DNA from: Sporothrix humicola
Taxonomy: Eukaryota > Ascomycota > Sordariomycetes > Ophiostomatales > Ophiostomataceae
NCBI GenBank assembly: GCA_021396245.1
Contig: WNYE01000016.1
Location: forward strand, 407,162-471,161
Reading direction: 5' to 3'
DNA: 64,000 nt
Part shown: positions 22,502-33,802 of the stretch, piece after piece
How positions within the stretch are numbered: position 1 is the stretch's first letter
Layout: each line of letters starts with the position of its first letter
Notes under the pieces: generated by a model
The model's input: the letters and a program-made list of their open reading frames with translations, nothing else
Told to the model about the DNA's origin: nothing
Database searches by the model: none
Made by a program: the position numbers and the translations under genes

Positions 22502-23070
22502 CCTGACTTGAACCCTGACTTGACTTTGTCGTCCTGTCTGTTTTACCTTTTACCTGTTGATAAAGCTGTCTGTTTGTCGGGTTTCATTCGTGCATTGTCT
22601 ATCAGTTTACTTGTTGTACGTTTGCGTGGACGTTTCAGTATTTTACGTTGTTCCTTTTGCTTTATGTTGTCTATTTATTTATCTCTTCTTTTTCTAGCTT
22701 GCAGCATCTTTGTTACTATCACCATGCATTTACTATCGGCAACTACACATGGGCCTCACTTTTTACTTCTAATCAAAGACTATCCCGTTCTGTCTGCAGT
22801 ACAGTCGGGAACCATTTTAAACAAATATTGTGTCCTGTCTTAATATCTCCCTAAGCAAGTGAAAACCATTGTTGTATATACTATGAAAATGATGATATCG
22901 TCCTTCTACCATGCTGTACTTCAACTCGATGGACCAGGCTCTCGTGGAGTCGATATCCCAGCCATAATCCCGTCTCAAGTGATCGTGATCCGTGTATCCA
23001 AATCTTCCATGCAAGCTCTCGCACTATCTCCCGCACATCGCCCACGCCTCCTTTCTCTTCGTATCGGCCC
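22502..23070. other. Convergent intergenic region
   Basis: 569 bases of T-rich 3' sequence between the NPC2/ORF pair and the V-ATPase gene. No gene is seen. Confidence 0.6.
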
Positions 23071-23638
23071 CTACTCGCCAAACAGCCGTCTCACACGCCG
23101 CAGAACGCTGTCCTTTTCGGGGTCGTATGGGTGGTCTTTGCTCGGGATCTCGAGGACAGTAGGGAACGCCGCCGTGTACGTGTCCACCCGGTACCGTATC
23201 CGGTCGGCGATCTAAAGTAGTCAGTACGGTTCATCTTCATCGTGCCCCTATCAATTCATCTGCCACAAGTATACTGGACCTACATGCTGGTTGATCAGGA
23301 CAATGCCAATGTCCTTGCGGTCCGTCGTAAACTTGTCAAAGGCCGCCTCGATGGCCGCGTTGTCTGTCTTGTTGTCGACGACGAGAAAGTTCTTTTGGGC
23401 GTCGGGGCCGGGGGTTACGTGCTGTCGTCGTTAGTATGCCTGAATATCAATCGAGTAACGAGTATCGAGTATCGGGAACTCACGCCAATGCCGGCCAGCA
23501 ACAGACCTGTCACGGAGTCCTATTATTGTCAGCCCAGTCCTTGCCTATATCGACCACCTCATCCTTGGCTGTGCACACCTCATCGCCAATGACGGCAAGG
23601 AACTGCCGGTCCTTGAAGTCGGCCGCCGTCGTCGTCAT
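23071..23638 (-). CDS. VMA7: V-type proton ATPase subunit F
   Basis: Subunit F of the V1 sector, part of the central rotor stalk that couples ATP hydrolysis to proton pumping into vacuoles. There are four exons: 23638-23579, 23519-23484, 23421-23284 and 23211-23071, giving 124 aa, close to yeast Vma7. Introns are 59, 62 and 72 nt, all GT-AG. The joined protein reads [43 protein letters not shown]...GIVLINQH-IADRIRYRVD and ends VLRRVRRLFGE, the family signature throughout. The short exons break up the gene so no single ORF shows it. It diverges from NUR1 across about 720 bases. Confidence 0.96.
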
Positions 23639-24362
23639 CGTTGCGTGGGAGGAACGGCTATTCGAGCGCCCCCTATTCGGTGTCCGTCGCTGTAGTCGGG
23701 AAGTAAAGAAACGAGAGTGGTCCGTCCGAATAGCGAGTCCTCTGTGAATGGATCGCAGGTGCGTGTTGCGTCGTCGGTGTCGAGACAGAAAGTCGACAAT
23801 AGATTGAGGTCGGAGGACAAGCTGTGGATTAATTGCTCACTACAATGCTGCCACCGATAAAGGGCTCCCTGTTCTCAATCAATAGCTGCCAATGGCGCTG
23901 CCTAGCTTCCCTGCCGATAGGCCTTGGGCACTATAACTTGCAGGCTTAGCCCCGCAGCCAACCAAATGATTAGGTAAGTTTACTAGCGCCTTTTTGGCCA
24001 TAGCCAACAGCCAACAGCCCAAAACGGGCTTGTTTACAAACAGCAACCACGGACCGTCCTCAGACCCAGACCCCATACTACGCAATAGACACCTTTTTTC
24101 GAGCTCCCTTTTTTCCTGTCTTCACTTCACGTCACTCAACATCGACAACCACGACGCACCCCAACGACATTCCATACACCGTACGGCGGACGCCACCTGA
24201 CCGATCGACACAATACCTGCGACAGCCTTCCTATATAACAGGCGACAATGTTTTGAGCCTCGACATCATCCCTAGCTTCACATCCATCGACAATCTTCAC
24301 GATCTCTTCACGACCTTCTCTCGTCCTCGTCACACATCCCACACTACCTCTCTCACATCACA
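23639..24362. promoter_or_regulatory. Divergent promoter region VMA7/NUR1
   Basis: 724 bases between two divergent starts. CT-rich leader sequence precedes NUR1 (24090-24360). No specific binding site is claimed. Confidence 0.45.
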
Positions 24363-25994
24363 ATGCCGCGCCTCGTGCGGCGGCAGCCGCTGATGCAGCG
24401 CATCTCGGCAGCCATCAACCCCTGGGACTTTCTGCTCTGGCTGTCGGAGGAGATCGAGACCCGCGAGCTCGATTCGGTCGCTGTCGGCAGCCAGGTCGGC
24501 ATCGTCGCCAATTTCTTGTTCTTGCTCGCCCGCGCCAACCTCGGGCCCTCCAACAGCGCCGACGACGACGTCTTCGGTGACGGCTCTGGCCGCGGCTGGA
24601 TTTCATATCTTGTGCAGCTCCTAGTCTGGACGGGCGTGTCGCTGTCCGTGGCCAACGCCTTCTTTGTCTTTACACGCACCCGCAACTACCGCCTCTTCGA
24701 GGCCAATATCGACCGCCGCCCAGGCACCCCCTCGGCCAACCGCGTCCGTGTGCAGTCGGCGCCCTCGACCAACTCACCGCTCCGTCTGCTGGGCGACCTC
24801 GTCAACTTTGAAAGCGCCGAGTCGCGTGCCCATCCGGATAGCACCCGCGATGTCTGGGAGTTGAATGTCTGGGACCCGCGGCCGGCATCTCTGGCTCTCC
24901 TTTCGTTTTTTAGTCCTCTCCACGTCCTCATCTACCTGTTTGAGCTGCCCCTCGACCCGCTCGAGCCCCGTCCCAGCGTCGCCGTGCTCAAGTGCATCGT
25001 GCTGCAGGTTGGCTTGTCCGCCTCCATGCGTCTTCTCCAGTCCAAAAACGACCAGCGCCAGCGCGACAACGCTATTATCCAAAAGGAGGTCATGCACGAG
25101 TACGACACCAAGTTTGTGCAGCCGCGCCTGCACCCGATTGTCCGCGATATGGGCACCCAGGTCGCCTTTGACGGCCCCTTGGAAGGCGATGGTTCTGCCA
25201 GCGAGTCCATCGAGAAGGGCACACCAACAACTGTCATCCACCGCGGCTTCCAGACGCACCCCAATGCCAACTACATCAAGCACATTGACCCCGACTTTGG
25301 CCGTCGCAATGCCTCGTCTACAAGCACGACGACCGCCCGCCACTCTGGCACAATCGCCGCCACACCGCGCCACCTAACGCCCGCACAACAGAGACCCGCT
25401 AGGTACTCGGACTCGTTTACGTCGGGCAGCACCAGCGTCGCCAAGTCCCGCCAGAGCATGCCCGTGCAAGCCACGCCCGCCTACACATCCACATCGACGG
25501 GTGCGGGCTCGTCCACGGGCGTGGCCACCGGGTCCAACGGGGCTGCCGGCCTCATCGGCGAGGGCACGAGAGCGAGAACGGGCACAGCCTTTGTTGCCAA
25601 CACTCCTTTGGCTTCAGCCGCCAACAGCGTCCACCGCCCCACGATCCCGTCGAGTGCCACCACAAACTTTGGCGGCAGCATGGGCGTCTATACCCACGTC
25701 AACTCGCCGCTCAAAAAGGCCATCAGTATGAATGATATCGGCAGCGGCGTGACCCGCTCGCCGCGCAACTCGCGCGAGATGGCCGCCTTTGAGCAGCGTG
25801 AGGCCGCCGAGCGCATGCAGCGCATGCGCAGTCCGACCAAGTCGCCCAAGAAGGAAAACTTTGCGCCGCAGCAACCGCTGCCGTCGTCACAAGCACAGGG
25901 GGAAATGTCATCGCCGCCGGTGCCCTTCAACCCGTTTGCCAAGACGCGGACAACCAGCCACGGCAAGAACGAGCGGTTCCCGTCGAGGTGGTAG
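24363..25994 (+). CDS. NUR1: Nuclear rim protein 1
   Basis: Inner nuclear membrane protein. In yeast, Nur1 with Src1/Heh1 (the CLIP complex) tethers rDNA and silent chromatin to the nuclear periphery. It is 543 aa, single exon. The family N-terminus is plain (MPRLVRRQPL, then NPWDFLLWLSEEIETREL), followed by membrane segments around 45-60, 78-102 and 175-195. The region CIVLQVGLSASMRLLQSKNDQRQRDNAIIQKEV is the conserved block before the tail. Residues from about 270 on are disordered, rich in Ser, Thr and Ala, with SPxK-like phosphorylation candidates (MRSPTKSPKK). No introns are seen. The start is the first ATG after the leader. Confidence 0.9.
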   Translation: MPRLVRRQPLMQRISAAINPWDFLLWLSEEIETRELDSVAVGSQVGIVANFLFLLARANLGPSNSADDDVFGDGSGRGWISYLVQLLVWTGVSLSVANAFFVFTRTRNYRLFEANIDRRPGTPSANRVRVQSAPSTNSPLRLLGDLVNFESAESRAHPDSTRDVWELNVWDPRPASLALLSFFSPLHVLIYLFELPLDPLEPRPSVAVLKCIVLQVGLSASMRLLQSKNDQRQRDNAIIQKEVMHEYDTKFVQPRLHPIVRDMGTQVAFDGPLEGDGSASESIEKGTPTTVIHRGFQTHPNANYIKHIDPDFGRRNASSTSTTTARHSGTIAATPRHLTPAQQRPARYSDSFTSGSTSVAKSRQSMPVQATPAYTSTSTGAGSSTGVATGSNGAAGLIGEGTRARTGTAFVANTPLASAANSVHRPTIPSSATTNFGGSMGVYTHVNSPLKKAISMNDIGSGVTRSPRNSREMAAFEQREAAERMQRMRSPTKSPKKENFAPQQPLPSSQAQGEMSSPPVPFNPFAKTRTTSHGKNERFPSRW

Positions 25995-28900
25995 ACTTTT
26001 GGGGGGCACTTTTTTTCTTTTGTTTTTTATTCAATCTTTTGTTTGATTTTGGCTGGCAAGCTTAACAGCTACTTTTGCATGGCAGGCGTTTTGGGGATGG
26101 CACCTTCTTTTTTTCCTCTTGGTTCGCTTCTTTTGTTTTGTTCACCTTCTACACCTGTTATAATCTGTACATATACCAAATAAATGATGCCAACGCTGTA
26201 TCAAACATCACTCATAACTATCATTAATTCATTAAGACTGGAGCTTTATTCTTTATTTTGAGTTTCGTAATTATTGATGGGATTTTATTGCTCACCTTTT
26301 ACTTTTTTTATTTTTTTTTTCCTATAATTTTTTTTGGAAAAAAAAATTTGAAAAGAAAACCGTGAACATAAAAATTTTGGTTTTTTATGTCACCATATTA
26401 TTAACATAGAAATATACGGATTAAAAGCAACCTATGAAATTTGCTGGCAATTCTAGCTTGACTGGCTTTTTGGGCTCATATGCCATGGCTTACCGTGGCA
26501 TCCCGTATCCGGATACTCTCAAGATACAGATAATACAGACTGCGCGACACCTTCACCGTCAACAAAGCCACTAGTGCTGGTATAATGTGCATCGGGGTAC
26601 TAGGTATGCCATGGCCAACAGCACAACATATTCGTTGCCCGTCGTAGGCCCATATTTCGATGGCGTCACCGTCGATGAATACGAACAGTAACAGTGTTTC
26701 CCACCACTCCCGGGCACCTGCCTGGTGAATAAGGTGTAATGGACGTCACGATGCATGCCAAACATCGAAAAACAAGGAAAATCGACAAGCAAGAGTTCTC
26801 AAACAGAACTCCATGTTGGGTACAGTGATTACGAACTACGAGGTAGATGGCCGGCCCGAGTGTTTTAGGGACCGTTCACAGTTGATGCCCCAGGCAGGAG
26901 AAGAGACGGGGCGACGGCGGCACTTACAGTATTTGTAGTGAAGGTGTTCTCGACGACGTAGACGGCTTCGGCAGCCGCAAAAAGGACATCATCCAGTGCT
27001 CCTCTGTCTCTGTTCTGCATGTTTTCTCTCCTTCTCTGTCGTTCTATTTTCGCGGACATCGTCAGTCGAAGAAGTTTGATCGTGAAGTCAAGATATCGTC
27101 CAAGAACGAAATCAAACGGCCTGGGCTGTTCGTCTTTCGTCTCGTCGGCCTATCGCACCGCGCAGCTGTTTCAGCCCTGCTGTCAGGGGCAGACGGTAGG
27201 CGTTCGGTAAAAAGGAGGGAGTGTCGACAGACGGGATACGAGACGGAAGACGATAATTCGAGAGAACAGAGGTGACGGCAAGACGGTGAAATGTCGGGCG
27301 GCGCAACCAAATGGCTGGCGGTCGAGACAAAGAGGGTAAAAGACTGATTGTCTGAATGTCTGAATGTTTTGATTCCGAATGGTGTCCCGAATGGTGAATG
27401 GTGTTTGTCTGATTTCATTGTCGAGACTGAGCCTGGCCACTTGTGGCGTTTGCACCTTCCGCCACAGCCTTCTTTTGTGAGTGCGATTTTGCCTCTCCCC
27501 TCTGGCTCTTTCCCTCCAAATCATAGGCAACTTTTGCCACACTAAACGCGCGCCGGAATCGTGCTAGGGATTGGCGCACCGGTTTCTTGGGAAGGAAGGA
27601 GGGAGGGAAAGAGGAAAGGGAAAGAGGGAGAGAGCCAAAATGGTGCACTCTCGATGACGACGGAGGCGGACGCGGCGGGGTTTAAGAGTGTGTCGCTGAT
27701 CAGTTGCCTGTGCCGGCTGCAGTGTCCAGAATCCAGACGCTGTGCCTCTGCAAATAGAACACGGAGATGGAATAGAAACGTGGATGACTGTTCTCTTGCA
27801 TGATTAGCGCAGCGTGAAATTTAGGGCGCGACTCTGGCTGTCTTTCCAGCGGTTTCAGTGGTGTCCAGCGGACTTTGCGGCAGAGTCCAGTAAGATACAG
27901 CGATCGTGCACTGATAAGCGTCGCGTCAGTGCTGTATCCCACTGGATTCGCCTTCACCACCGCAGTTCACCCTCACTTTCTGGACTGGAATCTTCAAATG
28001 CCATATCTCACCGTTCACCTTTACCTTTGCCGAAGTGTCCCTCCATTATCAAAGGTCAACCTCCGCCTTCGCACGGCTGGTAATCAAAACGACCGCTCGA
28101 CTGGTGCGCTGGGCGCTGGGCGCAGGTAATGGGCGCTGCCGGCATTGGCTCCGGCTCGTACACGGTCATTGCCGTCACGGCCAAGCCCCGAAACACGCCT
28201 TTTGGTTGGGCGACGCGGTATCTCGATATTAGTATTTGCCTCGATTGGTCAGTTGGAGACGCTAAAAAAGTAGAATAATCGCGAAGACAAAGAAAACGAG
28301 TTCAGAGACGCCCACCAAAACCTCGAGCCTGTATCTTTTCTTCACGCACCCCGACGGAGTACCGATACATTGCTCCTTCCCATTGGGGCCGCGGCTCATT
28401 GGATGAGATCAAAGAAAAGTGGACCCGACTGCTGCCTGCTTTCCTCACTCATTCTTTCCCAGTTTTTGCTGCTTGTTGGGTTGTCTCTCTTGCTCCTGAC
28501 ATTGCTCCTCTCTGCTCCTCTTTTTATGCAAAATGCTTGCAGTGGCACACACGTCCGACAACGCCCTGCAGCCTGCATACGTTCTCTCACAAACTCCTCA
28601 TTCTTCCTGCCTGTTTTCATTCAGGCAGCCCGGCATTTTTGCTGGTGGGATTGCCTCTCAGAATCCCCTCCAAAAAAGCGTCATTGTTCTTCCGACAGTT
28701 CCATGACCTTTTTTTTCTGCCTCTATGCCTTCCGGATTTGCTTTCCTCCCCTTTTAATATTCGTTTTCCCCAAGGACCTTTTGAGTTTCGAGAGTTAAGC
28801 AGCACCATCCAGCCCTCTTTTGCCTATCAACGGATTCTCGCGATATTTTTCAATTTTTATTTCTCGCAGCTATATCGTCCCTCCTGCTCGATATGGCGAT

Positions 28901-30811
28901 GCAGCAAGACCAAGAACGGCAAGAGCACTTCTGCTCTTGCCAAACATCTGAAGAAAATGTCACAGAAACGTGACATGGCAAGGTAAATCACATCCGTCCG
29001 TTTTTCTCTGCAAAATTTGGCTCACGGGTTTTTTGCTGCTTCTCTCATTCTCAGTGCTTTTTTCCCCCTACCAATTTTTGCCTTGGCCTTGTCGGTCATT
29101 CACTCGGGCTGCTTACGCAGGTTGCGCCGCACGCAGCGCACGCACCTTGACCCTTTTCTTGGCTTAGCTCCCACAGAACCATCTCCCACCAAGAATCGAA
29201 ACCAATCCTCTAGTGCGGCGTTTCGTGCCTCAGGCATCAATTTGCGAAGTAGCCACTGCTACGATTGCTGCCTTGTACTGGTACAAGCGTATCGGCTTCT
29301 GTCCTTCTCTCTTTCCTCCTCCTCTCCCCCCTCTCCCGCCTTCCCCTTCTCCAGTGAGAATCGTGCCTGCACTTTCTGGTACTAGGACTCACTGCGAATG
29401 AGACCAGGGGGAAGGAGCACCGCGCCAGAGCAACGCTAGTCGGGGGAATTTTGCTCTTGCTTTCTGTTTCGCCCTTTTCTGCCATTTTCCCTCTTTTCCT
29501 CTTTCCCTCTTCTCGCTTTCCCTGGCCGCTCTGCCTTTTTTTCTTGGAGGCGCCTTGCCGCCCGCCCATTGGCTAGTGACCCTTTGTCTCCTGCGCTTCT
29601 CCTCTGTCCTTCCTTCCTGCTCTTCCAGGTCTTCCAGGTCTCTCCTCCCCCCGACTCAGCATGTGTCCCCTGCGCTTTCCCTTCTGTGTTCCTTCTGTTC
29701 GACTGCTGGGCGCTCCTCTTTTCCACTTTCCACTTTCCTCTCTTTCGTTTTCCTTCCCCGTTCTTCTTGTTTTGGCCCCCCTCTCATTCTTTCCTTCCCT
29801 ACCATCCCAACTTTCGCAGATTTGCTCTTTCCTCTCTCTCCTCGCTCTTTCCTCTTTTCGCAACTCTTCTCTCGCCTTCCACCCCCCTCTCAACCCGGAA
29901 GCAATCTGTCTCTTTTCTTCCCCCTTTTCTTGCATCTTCGACTCGAGCACAACTCTCGCATCTTTCAACCATCTTTTTCCTCGCTCTCGCATCGCACAGC
30001 GCCCTCGTTTCTCGACTTTCTCGACAACTCGATCCTCAATTTACTCGCGCGATCTCAAAACGAAGAAAAAGACGCTTTCTCGAAGACTCTGAACATCTTT
30101 TCTTCTCGATCAATCTCTTCTCGACATCCTCCTTGCGACAAAGATTGAGATTGTTGTCCTGTCAACTTTTGTCGCTCTCTTCTTTCATCCTCGACAATTC
30201 CTCCCCCCCCTGTCGAGTCTCTTGATCCTTGGGCCTCAACACAACAAGATCGCTCTCGACTGCTTTTTACACTCCGTCTTCTCGTCTCTTTTGCATCATC
30301 TAGACTTCACTACACATCTCCTCGCGGCCACAATCTCTTCTTTTTCTCACATCACGACCCGCGATCGCACACGGGACGCCGTCACTCTGGCTTCCTAGGA
30401 CGACCACCCCTTCTCCCACCGTCGCGTGGTTTTTTGGACTGGCCCACCCTCTCTGGGAACCCATTGATTCGGACGCCCGCTCGTTTTGCGTCGTCTCTTT
30501 TTTGCTCCGCGACGCCGTCGTTCATTTGGACTTGATCTTTCTGATCTTTCATCGACGCGCCGTCCTTTCCGACATCCTACACTCTTCTCAATCGTCACAG
30601 GCGACACGACAACGGCTGACCACTCCAAGCGACAGTTCCGTCTCTTGCTTTGGAGTCTGCTGCCTTGCCCTCGTCCTCTGTGATCCAAAATCCGCCACAC
30701 ACCCACTTCACTCAGTCATGTTATCACAACCGAAGAGATAATTCTTTCCAACTTCTCCTTTCAGCTCCTCCTTTTCGGCACCCTCCCCATTAGTGAGGTC
30801 TCTCCTAGATT
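25995..30811. other. 4.8-kb intergenic region with AT-rich block and long pyrimidine-rich leader
   Basis: The first 250 bases after NUR1 hold likely poly(A) signals (AATAAA near 26179). A very AT-rich block with A and T runs covers about 26240-26420. From about 29300 to 30700 the plus strand is dominated by C and T, as expected of a long 5' leader of SET3. ORFs there (such as 29569-30225) are pyrimidine-run artefacts rich in Ser, Phe, Leu and Pro. A short minus-strand ORF at 27059-26865 followed by a good GTAAGT donor is noted, but no second exon was found. Confidence 0.5.
27883..27949. repeat. Imperfect 19-bp inverted repeat able to form a hairpin
   Basis: Arms at 27883-27901 and 27931-27949 pair over 19 positions with two mismatches and one G-T pair. 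The loop holds a second complementary pair, GCACTGA at 27907-27913 and TCAGTGC at 27926-27932, which slightly overlaps the outer arm. It stands alone in the SET3 upstream spacer. It could be a structured RNA, a binding site, or the remains of a small inverted-repeat element. No target duplication was identified. Confidence 0.45.
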
Positions 30812-33802
30812 ATGACAGAAAAGCATCCACCGCCGTCGACACAGACCGCGCTCTCGACCCCGAGCCTCCCTCCTCTCAATCCGCTCTCGCCTACTCCTCT
30901 CCCAAAAGAATACGCTCCTGTCCCATCATTTCCTCCCTCTGTACCTTCTGCGGCTGCGTCCCATCCTCTTTCCGACCCTTCCGCAGCGGCCAACTCCAAC
31001 TCTTTACCAACAAAATCCCCCACACACAATGCTGCGCCTGCCCCTGTCACCACGACGGAGTCGGCTGCAGAGGAGGAACCCTATACCATAAAGTGCATTT
31101 GCGGTTTCACAGGCGATGACGGAAACACAATATACTGCGAGATCTGCGATTCCTGGCAACATATTGAGTGCTTCTACCCAAACAACAGCGAAGAAGCGAT
31201 ACGCGAAGACTTTGCGCACGCGTGTCACGAGTGCAAACCGCGCCAACTAAACGTCGCGCACGCCATCGAATACCAAAAACAGCGGTTACAGGCTGCCAAC
31301 GCCGAGGCCGTTGGCCATCAAAAGTCAAAACGCCCACCATCAAAAAGCCACGGCCAAAGTCACAAGAAGAAGGCGAAGCCAAGCGACCTCCATATCAACG
31401 GTCACTCTGCGTCCGCAAGCGACGTGACAAGATCCGACGGCCAGTACACCAGCAGTCACTCGAAAAAGAAGAGCACACACAAGTCAAGCCAGTCTGTAGG
31501 CGGATCACACTCTAAGAGAAGCCCGTCGTATTCTGCCTCGCGAGCCTCATTACAAGCCGGCCACCCGTTAAGTCCGGCCACCACACCGCCAGATCTGCCC
31601 GAGGGCGCGGAGCTGTACGGCTACTCCAGCGATACCCAAAATCTCTGCCATGACCAGGACTCCGCGCAGACAGTCCAGACCAACTCATTTGCCAGCCTTG
31701 CCGTGTCAAACGCAACATCCGTCTGGCTGCGGGAACCCGAGCGCATGCTCAGAGAGACGGGCCGGAGACGCTCCGACGTTTTCCAATTGCTCCCTACAAA
31801 CATCGAATCAATAAAGCACCCCCCTCACGTCGAGACTAAGAAGCGGGTTCTCGACAAGGACGCTGTTGTTCGTTGGAGATACCTGGTTTCGACTGTGGAG
31901 GTCGGTAAGGACGTCCTGCTGATGGAACTGAACGGCCAAATCGCCTTCCAAAACGATTACTGTTCCATCCCATCCAACCGCTACGAAGAACTGTCGTCCC
32001 CTCTCCCCTTTGTCTTCTTCCACCCAGCACTACCCCTCGTCATTGACACACGGAGAGAAGGCTCTCTCGCCCGCTACGTTCGTCGCAGTTGCCGGCCCAA
32101 CGCTACGTTGGACACATACTTGGCTGGAGGTCACGTATCCGGCGGTTCCGAATACCATTTCTGGCTTGTTAGCGACCGTCATATCGCTGCAAACGAGCAA
32201 ATCACCATCCCTTGGGATCTCCGCCTGCCAGAAACCCCCATTAAGGAACGATTGTTCCGTTTGTTGGGCCTGAGCGACGACGACCAGAGCAACCAAGACG
32301 ACCACGAGGTGGACGAGAAGGAGTACAGTACCCTCTCCGGTTGGTTGGACCAGGTCCTCTCTCGGTACGGTGGTTGTGCGTGTGAACTGGGCCCCGAGTG
32401 CGGTTTTGCTCGCTTCCACCGGCTGTACAGTGGAAAGTCGCAACACGCACGGAGCTCTCACGGCAAGAAGAAGTCGTCTTCACGCAAGACCAAAGGCCAC
32501 GCCCACGCGCTATCTCCGACGAGCACGGGCCACGCAACAAACAGCCGCGCCGCTAGCGAAGGCCACCCGGAAGATTTCCCCGAAACCGACAAAATGTCAA
32601 CATCGTCGCGCAGCAAACCGCCTAGTCGGGACATGACCCCCGCCCCACGACAGGGATCCTTTGACACGCTGGGCATATTAACAGAACCCACCGATCGCGA
32701 CAAGCGCAAAGTCGCCATGGTCGAAGACTCGTTCCGTCGCCTCGAGCAGCAGCAGCCCAAGAAAAAGAAGCGCACGTCAGACGGCACAGAGCGGTCGAGT
32801 GCGTCGGGTGGCGGTCAATCCGGAAAATCGAGGCAAAAGAGTTCGTCGGCGCAGGCTGGCGACCATCAGCACGAATTGACTAACGGTAACACCAATGGCA
32901 ACCACCGCTATGTCGACGCCGAGACCTCGCGCAGCAAGTCAGGATCCCCCATCAGCACGTCGTCGCCTAACATGTCGACGGCCATGGGGTTCATGTCGCT
33001 GTCGGCTGCAGTTGGTGGCTCGACATATAGTGCGTCGCGCCACACGTCTGCCGGCCCATCTGCAGGCTACGTCGATGCCGAATGCCAGACCGACCCGACG
33101 GAAGGCGAGTGGTACAGCGAGCAGCCACCCACACCGCGCCCAAGACGTCGTGTGATCTCACTGTCGCGGCGTCTTCTTAACAACAGACACCGTGTGCGGC
33201 ACAACGATCACCCCGTGCCGGCCATTTCGCCCAAGATGGATGTCGACACACCGACGATTTCGGAGCAAAAGGACGACAAGGCTGTTGTGGCTGCAAACTT
33301 GGCAGGCACGGTACCGCCGCCGACGACAAACAGCAACGAGGATGTCGCCATGACGGACGCACCCGATGTTTTCCCCGCCGCCGCCCCAGTAGCCGCTAAG
33401 ATCGAGCCTGTCGAGGGTGGCAGCGGCGTTGCTCCTGATGTCCCGATTAAGAGATCGCCGGACCTGCGCGTGCAGCTGCCCAAAGTGCCCTCGTTCAGCG
33501 AAGCCTCCGGCCTGCCGCAAGTGAGCAGTGCAACGACACCGCTCACCGCCTCGTCGATTGTCCAGTCGCCCTTCGCCGCGACAGGTGCAAACCCCTTTGG
33601 CTCGCCGGTGGTGACGCCCAGCCCCATCAAGAAGAAGATGAGCCTGAGCGACTACACCAAGAGCCGCAAGGCTGCACGGCCGCCGACGACGCTGAAGCCG
33701 TCACTGTCGAGCCCCGAGGAGGCGAAGCCGTCTACCGGCATCGAAAACAACCCACCGACTGCCGACAGCGATGCAAAGCCGACCATGGATACATCCACTT
33801 AG
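30812..33802 (+). CDS. SET3: PHD and SET domain protein, SET3 complex subunit
   Basis: Core subunit of the Set3 histone deacetylase complex. The PHD finger reads H3K4 methylation and recruits deacetylases to 5' regions of genes. It is 996 aa, single exon. After a Pro/Ser-rich N-terminus, the PHD finger lies at about 92-142 (CICGFTGDDGNTIYCEICDSW...HACHECKP). The SET domain lies at about 350-475, starting VRWRYLVSTVEVGKDVLLMELNGQI. Where active methyltransferases have NHSCxPN, this one reads RRSCRPNA, so the catalytic motif is degenerate, as in yeast Set3. The remaining 500 residues are disordered and rich in Ser, Thr, Pro and Lys, with short nuclear-import-like clusters (PKKKKRTSD). The upstream leader is long and pyrimidine-rich. 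Confidence 0.92.
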   Translation: MTEKHPPPSTQTALSTPSLPPLNPLSPTPLPKEYAPVPSFPPSVPSAAASHPLSDPSAAANSNSLPTKSPTHNAAPAPVTTTESAAEEEPYTIKCICGFTGDDGNTIYCEICDSWQHIECFYPNNSEEAIREDFAHACHECKPRQLNVAHAIEYQKQRLQAANAEAVGHQKSKRPPSKSHGQSHKKKAKPSDLHINGHSASASDVTRSDGQYTSSHSKKKSTHKSSQSVGGSHSKRSPSYSASRASLQAGHPLSPATTPPDLPEGAELYGYSSDTQNLCHDQDSAQTVQTNSFASLAVSNATSVWLREPERMLRETGRRRSDVFQLLPTNIESIKHPPHVETKKRVLDKDAVVRWRYLVSTVEVGKDVLLMELNGQIAFQNDYCSIPSNRYEELSSPLPFVFFHPALPLVIDTRREGSLARYVRRSCRPNATLDTYLAGGHVSGGSEYHFWLVSDRHIAANEQITIPWDLRLPETPIKERLFRLLGLSDDDQSNQDDHEVDEKEYSTLSGWLDQVLSRYGGCACELGPECGFARFHRLYSGKSQHARSSHGKKKSSSRKTKGHAHALSPTSTGHATNSRAASEGHPEDFPETDKMSTSSRSKPPSRDMTPAPRQGSFDTLGILTEPTDRDKRKVAMVEDSFRRLEQQQPKKKKRTSDGTERSSASGGGQSGKSRQKSSSAQAGDHQHELTNGNTNGNHRYVDAETSRSKSGSPISTSSPNMSTAMGFMSLSAAVGGSTYSASRHTSAGPSAGYVDAECQTDPTEGEWYSEQPPTPRPRRRVISLSRRLLNNRHRVRHNDHPVPAISPKMDVDTPTISEQKDDKAVVAANLAGTVPPPTTNSNEDVAMTDAPDVFPAAAPVAAKIEPVEGGSGVAPDVPIKRSPDLRVQLPKVPSFSEASGLPQVSSATTPLTASSIVQSPFAATGANPFGSPVVTPSPIKKKMSLSDYTKSRKAARPPTTLKPSLSSPEEAKPSTGIENNPPTADSDAKPTMDTST

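Noticed and set aside
26865..27059. Short minus-strand exon-like ORF with a GTAAGT donor
   Set aside because: No second exon in phase and no recognisable protein was found; one good donor is not enough.
29555..30225. Overlapping plus-strand ORFs of about 140-220 codons
   Set aside because: Produced by pyrimidine runs, which exclude stop codons; the sequence is only Ser/Leu/Phe/Pro.
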